From assembly GCA_944383685.1 (NCBI GenBank), contig CALWQM010000002.1, positions 1 to 64,000 of the forward strand: 64,000 nucleotides of DNA. The letters run 5' to 3'. Both the position numbers and the translations under genes were made by a program. The notes beneath the pieces are model-generated. The model had not been told where the DNA came from, made no database searches, and was given only the letters and a program-made list of their open reading frames with translations. The stretch's first letter is position 1. Every line of letters starts with the position of its first letter. This DNA comes from an uncultured Clostridia bacterium (GTDB lineage Bacteria; Bacillota; Clostridia; Christensenellales; UBA1242). This document shows positions 51,580-63,500 of this stretch, piece after piece.

Positions 51580-54500
51580 ATGAAAAAAATCGCATTAGGT
51601 TTTTTGTCAGTGTTGATGCTTTTAGGAGGAGTTGTTCTTTCTGCTTGTGGTGGAAAGAATATTTCTATTTCGGTTTCAAATACCGAAGTGGTGATTTATA
51701 CCAATTATGAAAATTCGCAATATAACTATAAAACTGCAACAATCTCAGTTGGACTTAATGAGTCAACTGATGGAGTTGGAGTTCAAGTGGAAACAGGAAA
51801 CGATGTTGTAGAGTGCTCTACTCCAACTTTGGACAGGCAGGGTAGATATAATTTCAACATTGAAACCTTTGATTCTTTAAATAGCGGAAGTGCGCAAATT
51901 AAAGTTTATTCTATTGAAGACCCTTCTATTTACCAATATGTTAATGTAACAGTTTATACATATCTTGAATCTTTAACGAACTTGGACCTTAAAGATGCTG
52001 AGGGAAGAAGTGACCTTTATGTGGTTAAAGGTGGAGAAAAAGATTTAACTCCTTCCAAATTTTTTGAATTTAATCCACCAAATGCGAACGTGACAGATAT
52101 TGTTTGGACATTCCAAGATGATAATGGTGGCAATAGTGGACTTACAGTTTTGAGCCAAGGTGACAATGTTTTGGCTGAGATTGTTGATAATAAAACCCTT
52201 AAAGTTTATGATGAATGTTATTACACTGATTTGACACTTTATGCATCTTTTGAAAAACAAACAACAATAAATTCAACTTTGACATTTAAAGTTATTGATG
52301 ACTCAAACATTGCTTCATTTAGGCTTGATGGAAATGATTTAATCACGGTTGGTGCAGGTGGTGAAATTTCATATCAAAATTTCAACACTGACTTGGTAAG
52401 AAATGATGCTGACAATTCTTCAATCACTGGGCAGATTGTTGTTGACACTTTTGACAGCAACATTGAACTTGGCGTTGAAGCTTACACAAAAAATGCAAAC
52501 AACGAGAAAGTTGCAATCAGTGATTATGAAAACTACTTTAAGCTTGATGATGTTCAATATAATTACAATGATATTACAGAACAAATGACAATTAATTTTA
52601 AACTTGATGCCCTTTATAATGACACATCAAAGCTTATGTCTTATGGAAATATTTTTGTTGATTTTGTTTTGAAATACAGCGAATATACATATCAAATTGA
52701 CACATCAAGAAGTGAAGTGGAGTTAAACACATATTTCATTCCAGAAAGCATTTCAGTTCGTGACAGCGGAATAAACAATATTGGTGGAAACACAATTGAT
52801 ATCTATTCTCAATATGTTTCCTCTTACGGCTATGAAATTAATGTTAATGTTTATCCTGATGATGTTGTTTTAAAAGATAGCACATTTAAGATTAGCATTG
52901 ACAATGCTTATGAAATGGTTGCTGATGAAGATTATTTTATCAAAGTTTTCTATAAAGATAATCCAGCAAAGCAAGTGAAATTTACACGAGTTGACAACAC
53001 CAACACTTTTGTTTCAGAAGCAATACCAAATGGAACAGCTCTTTACTTTGTGAGTGGTAATGTCCCAAGCAAAAACGGCCTTAAAATTGATTTTTATGCG
53101 TCTGCGAATCAAAATGCAATTCAATCAATTTATGCCAACTTATATAAAATTTCTGCAACTGACACAATGAAAGTTATGGAAATTGTGGATGCCGACAATG
53201 ATGAAGTGGTTGACTTTGATTTTAATGAAATTTATTACATTTCCTCTGCTGCGGAAAGCACAAGAAGTAGAGAATTTAACCTTAGAATTATGGGAATGGC
53301 TTCTGCACAGGGCTTAGAACTTCAATATGAAAGCAACAGTAGATTCAACTTGAAAATGGAAACAATTGACAGTCATGAGGATCCAGATGATGTAAACAAC
53401 TCTTATGTTGATGTGAAAATAACAGTGTCCTTAAATAGGTCTAACTTTGCAGAAGATTTCAGTTTTTCAATTTCGCATAAAACAGGCTTGAAGTCTGGGG
53501 AAATAAAGGTTTCTGCCTTTGCTCCAATTGAGTCTGCAAAGGTAACCTGTGAAGACAAGGGCTCAACCAATATTTATGGACAAGAATATGAGGACCAAAA
53601 TTTTGTTTTGGAAAACAATGAAGGGCAAACAGGTGGTGTTATGGGCTCAACATATACTGATAATTCTTTGTCAAGTTTGTTAATGACGGCTGGCTCAAAT
53701 GCTTCACTATTATTAGACTATAAAAATGCAACCTTAAATACAACAAACAATGTTGGTTACTATTTTGCTTATCTTGACTATAATGCATTTGCAACTAATG
53801 CGTTAAATCAAGGTATTGATGGTGAAACTTTGACAGAAAGATTTAACAACTTGCAATTTACAGATGCGGGTGACAACACAACCTACCTTCCAAGTTTTTA
53901 TAATTCTTTCTTAACACAAAATAACACATATTTCACTTACACAAATGGTCAACTTAGGGTTAGTGACAGTGAATTTGTTGTTTATGTGATGGTGGTTTTT
54001 GATGGCTATGATGCAGACCATGAAAATCTCAGCATGGTGCGTTTCTTTAAACTTGAAAGTTTCTATCCTGTAAGTTCTCTTAGAAGCAATTTAACTGATT
54101 TACATCTTTATTCAAAAGAAAGTTTAAGTGCAAGTGATGAAAGTTTATCTTATGCAGATGTCAGTGTTTCACTTCGTCTTGACGCAAAAGTTCCAACTTA
54201 TGACGACTTAGAACATTTTTCAATTAAACTTGGAAATGGAACATACTGCAAGGATGAAAATGAATCAGGAACATTAGTTGACGAGGCTTGCCTCACTTGT
54301 GTGAACATTTATAATGATTATTTGTCACTTTCTAATTTTAGAGTGGAAAATGGAGTTTTGAAATTTAGAGTTAATGCAACATCAACTCAACTTCAATTTA
54401 ATGTGAGAGATATCATCACAATCTATTATAATTTTAATGGTAATGTCCTTTCCACAAATATCAATGTTAATATAACACAGGCAGATCGTGTTGAAAAAGT

Positions 54501-57500
54501 TACATGGGTTAACGAAACAGAAGATAAGGAAATTTATCTCAATCTTGCAACTGACAATCTTGCAGAACAAACCTTCACAATTTCAACATCAATTTTGCCA
54601 GATAATGCATATAACAGAAAATTGACAAATTATTATCATCCATTAGACAACAATTCAAGTATTTTGGATATTCAAACAACTTCCACTGGGCAATCATTTA
54701 CCCTTACAATTGGAAATCAAAGTGAAGGTGGTTATGGGTATTTATATCTTTTGCCAGAAGATATGGTGAAAAATGTTGAGGGAGTTAAACAAATTATTTA
54801 TTATGGGCTTGCTGATGATGGAAGTTTAAATCCTGATGCATCATACATTTATTTAAGTGACATTAATGATGTTTATGATGATTTGGTTAATGGAACAAAT
54901 GGTTATGTAAACTATTTCTTAAATAATCAAAACGAGAAAGTTTATTATAAGGATGTCATTTTAAGAATTAAAGTTACCGTTGCAGATGGACAAAGCGAAG
55001 AAACAGCTATTAGAATTTACTCTGCTGATGAACTTAGAAATATTGACACAAGATTGTATTACAGAATAATGAATTATTTGGACCTTACAAATTGGACTAA
55101 ATTACCTTCACTTTCTGGTATGCTTTTTGGTAATGATGAAAACATCACATTGAACATAAGTGGAGAAAATCTTGTTGGAGAACTTTCAGGAACAATCAAA
55201 AACTTGACAATGGTTGGAAATGTTACAGGTGGCGGTTTTGTTGCTGACAGTGTGGCCGAAGCTGGACTTATTGACAATGTTGTTGTTGATGTTCGTTATG
55301 ACGAAAATAATGGATATTATATTCCAAGCAAAGTTACGGGTGGTGTTTTGGTTGACGCAATCACATATCCTGGGCTTTACATTGGTGCGATAACTGGAAG
55401 AAATGACGGTGTGGTTAAAAACTCTTATGCTTTTGGTGTCGACATAACTGCAAACTTTGGCAATGGCTCTTTAACTTATGCTGGTGGTATTGTTGGGCTT
55501 AACTATGGCTCAATTGAAAACTGCGGTGTGGAATTTTATAGTTTTGCACCTGAAAGTGGAATTTCAAACAATCAAATCACCGCAGATTATATTGGTGGTA
55601 TTGCCGGTGGTGTTGGTGAAAGAACAACTTTAACAGGAGAAGTGCTTGTTGCAAGCATTAAAAATTCTTATGTTTATGCCTTCAACTTGGCAAATGGCGA
55701 AGTTGGAAGTGAAGACGGAAGTGTTATTGAAAGTGTTGACTATAAAAAACTTATCAACTTTAATGCATTGCTTACTGGTGGAATAACCGAAGAAAGTGTG
55801 TTTGTTGGTGAATTTATTGGCTATGCAATGAATATTGACAATGTTGTGAGAGTGGAAAACTCCTTCTCATTTATGGGTAATCTTTTTGCAAACAAGAATG
55901 AAAATGCTGATGTGGATGTTTTAGGTGTTGGAAATTCCGCTTCCACTTCTCCACTTTTCATGAAAGATTCATATATCACATACTTTGACACCAAAGAAAA
56001 TGCTGAACAAGTTGATGTGCTTGATTTGAACTTCATATATGTTTTAAAAGACAACAATCCTGTTGTGGTTAACTATGACCAAATTGCACAAGGCATCAAT
56101 TATAGCGGTTTCGACAGCAGTGTTTGGGTTGTTGACAATATTGATAACACAATCAATTTTGGCTTTGCTTACTTAAAAGATGTTTCACAAAATGTCAGTG
56201 TTTCAGTTGAACAAACAATCAAAAATGTTGAAGATAAAGTGATTGCTTTTGAAAAAGATAACAAAGCGGTTATGTTCTATTATGATGTGAATGAACAAGT
56301 TACAAGTGATGCAATCACATCCGCACTTACAAGATATAACACTGTGAGCATAGCAGATTTCTTTGGAATAACAAGCAATGAAGTTAGAAGTTTACTTGTT
56401 AGTGTTGATAGACAAGATTATCTTGATTTCACAACAAATTCTTTAACAGCTAAGAAAACTTCAACAAATTTAGGAACAAAAACAGTTACTTTAACATTAT
56501 ATAGCCGTATGGATTTCAGTAAGAGCAAATCTTTTGAAATTATGATTGTGAATGCTATTCCTGAAATTTTGACAACTGTTAACGAATCGGTTGTGGAAGA
56601 TGGACAAATTGTTAACATTCAAACTGGAATTAATAATTCAAAGAAAGTTCAAGTTATTTTGGATAACACAATTTACTTAGGCGGAAATGAATATACCCTT
56701 CAAACAAATGCTTATTCTTATGATGTTGAACTTAAAAATAACACAGACTTAGAAAACAAAAACTATGTTGAAGCACAAGTTTCTGGTAACAGTGTGGAAT
56801 TTGTTGCAAGGCAAGAAAGTGGAAATAATTATGTTAATGCGGATATAAGAGTTGGACTTCTTCAACTTGAAACAACTGATACAGAGTCTAATGACTTTAA
56901 GTTTAATGAAGCAATTAAAGAGCAAAGAACAAGAAGCATTTTGATTTCTTCTTATGTTGGAGCAAACAATGTTTCTGTTGATAACACTGCTTTGAATATT
57001 ACACCAGCTGAATCAGTTTCATTTAATGTTACAATTGAATCTGACAATCCTGCCGAAAACTTGGCATTGTACTTTGTTTATAATGATGAAAGATATGAAG
57101 TTGTTGATAACAAAGTTGAAATCAATGAAAATCTTGTTTTGGATGTTTCATGGTCACCTTTGCCAAATGAAAATAACACTTATATATATAAGGTTTTAAT
57201 TAGTGTTAATAAAGATTATAGATATAAAGTAGATTCAATTTACTCTATGAGTATTGTTGTTAATGCTTTAAGTCAAGCAAACAATTCTTCTTATGCAAAA
57301 ACTCTTACTTTCACTGTGGATAAACAACAAATCAATGATGTCAACGTTAATGCTTACACAATAGAAAGTAGATTCACAAGAAATTCTATTTGGTATTATA
57401 CTCCAAGTAGTACTATTTCTTCGAATTTAGTTCCTGGTGATGACAGCATTTTGTCTATGGAAGTTAATCCAAGTTTTGCTCATTACACTCATTTCACAAT

Positions 57501-60500
57501 TGAATATCAAGCAACATCCTCTGGCAATGTTGGTTCTGTTGGACTTTCAAGACTTTCTTATCTTGATGGTTATGGCTATTACATCGATTCTTCAACAACA
57601 GAAAATAGAACAAATGGTTTAAGGGTGAACCCAACTGTTACTGACTTAAACACAGGGGCTTACTATTTTAGAATTTATATTTCATCAAGTTTCACAGCAA
57701 ACAGCAACATCAACATCACTATCACCTTCTTTGATGGAACAACTAACCTTGGTGCTTATACATACAATTATATGGTTGACTATTTGAAAGAAGCAGAAGT
57801 TTTGGTGGACGGAGCTCACAGCATTATGCTTGCAAAAGGTGACACAGCACAGGTAAGCATCACTTTGGAACTTGACCAAACACTTTATAATAATGCAATC
57901 ACACTTGAAAACAATTCATCTTCAATCACTTTAAGCGAAATCACTGAAACTGTAACAGATTCTTACAAAGTTTACACTGCAACACTTAGAACATCAGTGC
58001 TTTCAAAACTTCAAGATGAAAATGGAGAAACAAAAGATACCGGCGCTTTCTATGTTAAAGCGGCTGTTTCAAGAGAAGTTAATGGTGTGCAAGAAATTAA
58101 AGAAAGTTATGCAACTGTTTATCTTGTTGATTTCACCATTGATGCAGAACAAACAAAAGTTGTTGGTTCAACCCAAACAACTGTGTATAATGGTGGAACT
58201 TATGATATGCTTAATGCCTACATAAACGACAGTAAAGGACAGATTGCATTCGATTATGTTATTGACCCAGAAAGTTATTCTTATGACGAAAATAACAATA
58301 ATGAAGTTCAAGCAGTTCAAGATTTAATGAGAAAAAGAACAGAATTTATTCGTGATGGTTATTATGATGACCCTGACTCTGGCTATTATATCAATTACAA
58401 ATATAATGAACAAACAGGAACATATGAGAGATTAACTTTAAAAGAAAGACTTTATTATGTTAACTCTGATGGCTCTGCAACTGCAATTTGGAATGGGCAA
58501 GATTACATTAAAAACACAACTTTCGACTTCTCAACATCAAGTTCAAGCGGCAGCAGTTTGGGTATTATTGGAAGACAGACAGGCAGAGTTTTAATGAGGC
58601 TTCAAACAACTGTGATTGTTGGAAACACAACCTTTGTTTATGATTATGACTTTGTTGTTTCTGTTGAAGTTTACACAGATGAAGAAGTTCCAATGCCAAT
58701 TTACACAGCAGAAGAATTTTTGAAATATTTACAAGGAACTCCTGATGAAGAAGGAAATACTAATGCGGCAGATTACATTTTAATGAATGACATCGTGCTC
58801 ACAAATTACACTCCTATGTCTTCTCAATATTTCAACAGTTTTGATGGCAATGGATACACAATTCACATCAACTCATTTAATTATGACACATCAAGTTCAG
58901 CACTTGATTTAGCGCTATTTAGTGAAGTTGCTGAAAATTCAACAATCAAAAATGTTCGTGTAAATCTTTACAATGGTGGGCAAATATCAGTTAACTTAAA
59001 CCTTTACACAACAGTTAATATTGCTGGCTTTGCACTTGAAAACAATGGTGTTGTCTATAACTGTGAAGTGGTTTCTTATTATGACGACAATCATTCCGCT
59101 TCAAGAATTTCTGGCGACACGGGCTTGGTGGTTAAATTTGTTAGAGGAAATGGAACAGACCCTGTTTATTTGACATCTTCCGATGTAAACAGCAGCAACA
59201 TCAACATTTCAGGTTTTATCAACAACAATAATAATGTTATAACAAACAGCCGTGTTGGTGGTGAAAGCATTGGCACAATTATAAGTGACGACACAACCGA
59301 CTATTACACTGAAATTACCCTTCCAACTTTTGTAATCACAGGTCAATGCAATGTTGCTGGTTTTGTTGGAACAAACAATGGAACAATCACCGCTTCCTTT
59401 GCAAATTCAGTGCAAATAAACAATGAAATGCGTTCAACAGTTTCTCAAACTGCTGGCTTTGTGAGAGATAACTCCGGAACTATTCAAACTTCTTATGTTC
59501 AAGGTGTTTACAGCGGTGGTAACGACGCTTATTTTGCTGGTTCAACAATTCAAACAACTGGTAAGGTTGCAGGTTTTGTTTACAGCAATGGTGGTGTGGT
59601 TAAAAACTGCTATGTTAACATTGCATTTGAAGTGGATTCTTCAAGAAGCTATTTGTCGGCTGGGTTTGTTTATGAAAATGAAGAAGATGCAACAATAACT
59701 TTGTGTTACTCTGCTGTTAAGATGTCTAACACAGATATCAATGAAATGAGATTTTCTGGTGTTGACGAACTTGGAAATGATTTAAACCATAATAAGATTA
59801 ATGGTATAACATATTCATATTATTACAGTGAAGAAAGAATAGACAATTCAACACAGGCAAGTTACAACACAGGCGCTTATGCAATCACAGATGTTGGCTA
59901 CCAAGAAACCTTTTATAGATTCAGCTTCTCATCAACAGAAAATGCTTATGATGGAATCTGGACAATGACATCAAGAGGTATCACACTTATAAGCGCAAAT
60001 CATATCGCTTTCTCAAATCGTTATATTGTTTATAACACAGAGGACGAATATTCACTTTTCTATAACACTCTTACAGATTACTCAACTTACAGACAAATTG
60101 ACCTTTCTTATGGTTCAATTAACAATCCTATTATAATAAGAAATGCTGACGATTTTGCAAAAGCAACAGGAAAAGCACAAGAAACGGAAAATTCTTCTTA
60201 TAAAGAATATTACACAGATACCGAAGTTTTTGGAAATTACAGACTTGTTAATAATATTGATTTTTCTCAAATTGACCAAAATGTTGAAGGAACGGATGAT
60301 ATTAAACTTACAACCACAACCAAAGATTTCTCTGGACTTCTTGATGGTAACTCATTCACAATTTCAAACATCAATCTTGGTAACTCTTTGAGTGTTGAAA
60401 ACTATGGCTTATTTGCAAGAATTAATAATGGTGTTATCTTAAATCTTGGCTTACAAGTTGATTCTGTTCACAATGCAAACGCAAACATCGTTGGAACTTT

Positions 60501-63500
60501 GGCAGGAACTGCCATTGATTCAAGACTTATCTCAATAAGCTTGTCACCAATGGAAAAGAGAGATGACGAAGAAGTTCAAGCGGTTTCTATTGCTGGTTAC
60601 AACATCGTTGGTGGCTTAGTTGGTTTTGTTGTTGGAGATTCAACTTTAAGTGATATTTCAGTTACTGACATTGATGTTGATTCTGGTTATTATAATTCCA
60701 GCAAAACTGTTGGCGCAAATGACAACTATACTGGAAACAATATAAGAGAACTTGTTGACATCAATTCAAGTTTAAGAAACAATGTGAGATATGTTTCTTA
60801 TGCTGGTGGTGTTGCTGGTTATGTTGACATTTACGACTCAATCACAGATGATTTTGTTAGATATTCAACAACAACTCAAATCACAGAATACAGCATCTCA
60901 ACAATAAGAGTTTTAAATTCTGTTGATATTTACGGCGAAGTTGCGGGCGGACTTTTTGGATATGTTGGACAGTCAACTCTTGCTTATGATTTAGGGCTTG
61001 AAATTAATGCGGATATGGCTTTAAACAATCCTTCATATATCACAGCTAAAAACCTTTATGCTGGTGGCTTAGTTGGTGAAAATTATGGCGGACTTTATGC
61101 AGTTTACGCAGAAAATAATCGTGAACTTCAAGACCTTATTGAAACAAATATGTATAATTATTACGCAAATTCATCTAGTGTGGAAAGAGGACAGATGAGT
61201 ATCTTCTCTTATACCCAAAATGATGTTAAACACTATGGAAGAAGATACAATAATCCATACTATATTGGTGGTCTTGTTGGTTATGCTGGAAGTGGTTACA
61301 TTTCAGTTGGCTACAATAGGTTGAATGTTGTTGCAAATCAAGCTGAAAAATTTGATTCCAACAATCCTTTAAGAACTTTGGCTGTTGGTGGGCTTGTTGG
61401 TTATGTTAACTCAAACAACAGATACGCTTCGGATGTGCTTTCTGGCAATGCAGAGATAACATATTATCTTAACGAAGTTTATTTCAGTGGCGTTATTAAT
61501 GCTCTTACTGATGTGAGTGCAGGTGGTATTATTGGAAATATCAGTTCAGCAAGCAAAGTTGCAATGCAATATGTGAACAGTGTACCTTATTATGACACCA
61601 CAATGTCGCTTGATAAAGTTTTTGCAGTTATTGGTGGTTTTGATGAGGACGGCAAGAAGCCAACAAATCTTTATTTCCTTAACACTGCTGGCGGTTATTA
61701 TGATGTTATAACAGGAAATAGAGTTACAGGAAGCTCTTCTGCAACCCCAAGTGTTGGTGTTTCAATTGATTACATTTTGGCTAGTGATGACACAACTGTG
61801 ACACCAAAAGTAAATTATATTAATGGTATAGAAATCAATAGACCTGATGATGTGTTCTTTAATATTGAATCTGTTAAAGATTTTGGCGGAGAAATGTCTG
61901 CGGCTTACACAAAAATGAACACCTATTTCTTGAATAAAGGCTGGGATGCAACCCAATGGGAACATGAGATTGACACCCTTTATCCAAGAATTGTGCTTAT
62001 GCCAAAACTTAGTGTAATTTATCTTGATGCTTATCATGAAAGTATTGAAAATATGCTTGATGTTGTGAAGAATGGTTCTGCAATGACTATTGTTGTTAGA
62101 GGTAGAACTTCCGCAAATTCCGACCAAGAACATACTGATGTTGATTTAAGAGGCTATATTTCAAGTCAAAATCTTTTGAGTAACTTCTCTGGAACAATCA
62201 TGTCTTATTATGAATATATGGGAAGCACCGATGAGGGCACCATTACAGTTGGAAAAGAAGTAAGAGAAGGTGGAAAACTTATTGGTGGGCATGAAGGTGA
62301 TAATGTTGGACTTATTATTGACCAACCAATCTTTAACAATGCTGGCATCAATTTCACAATGAAAAACTTAAATATTTATTATTCAAAGGTTACAGATAAC
62401 ACTTCAAATAGGTATGACGGAACAGAACGTGCAGAGTCACCAGATGTGTTAAATTCATTGATTGTTTCTGGCAGCGCAGACAGTGCAACTTTTGAAAACT
62501 TGAATATTTATTTAGATGAGTCTATTGAAATTACTGCAAATCAAAGCGGATATGCTGGTTTGATTGTTAATCAAGCAAATTCAACTGATTTTAGCGATAT
62601 TACATTTGTTTTAAGAAATTCCCAAGCAAGTGACACAAATGAAATTACCTTTAAAACATTTGATGATGTGACAACAAACGCGGAAACTTATTATTTTGGT
62701 TTACTTGCTGGAAAAATTGAGCAACAATCAACTTATAAGGGAATTTCTGTTTCAAACATTTTAATTGATGCAGAATCAACAGGCAGCGGGGTTGAACCAA
62801 TAAAAACCCTTAATGTCAATGTGGACGTTTCGAAAAACGGAACTGCAAGCGACCTTAATATCTACTTTGGACTTTGGGCAGGGCAAACCACAATTTCAAA
62901 TATGAGCAATGTAAGCAATTTTGATGTTCAGTTAAGCAACTTAACAACAAACAAAATAACTGAAACAAACATTAATCTTTTAAGCAGTAACAACGATGCA
63001 AGCATAAAAAATATGTATTTAGGTGGATATTTTGGTTCAACTGGTGTTACTGGGCTAACGAGAGCACAAATATCTGACGGCATGGATGTAAGTTCAACAG
63101 ACCTTATAACAAACTTAAACTTTATTCAAAATGTGGGTATTGAAACAAGTGGTTATGTCAATGTTGGCTTGATTGCAGGTGAAATTATAAGTTCAAGCAG
63201 CTTTAATTTTGAATATGACGAAGAAAGCAATTTTAAACTTGGTGTAAGTGGAAGTTATAAACAAGTTAAAGACAAATCAATTACAATTAATGGAACCGAC
63301 GGAAGTGTTAATATTGGTGCGCTTTTTGGAAATTCAAATGCAAATCTCACCCTTGGGCAAGATGTTAATGCGAAATTTGATATTTTAGGTGGTTTTGATA
63401 GCAATAATTTAACTTATGACAGTAAAAACCTATACACAATGAATGATCTTTCAAAAGATACTAATGAAGATGTTGATAAAGAAGGTTATGCAACTGCTTA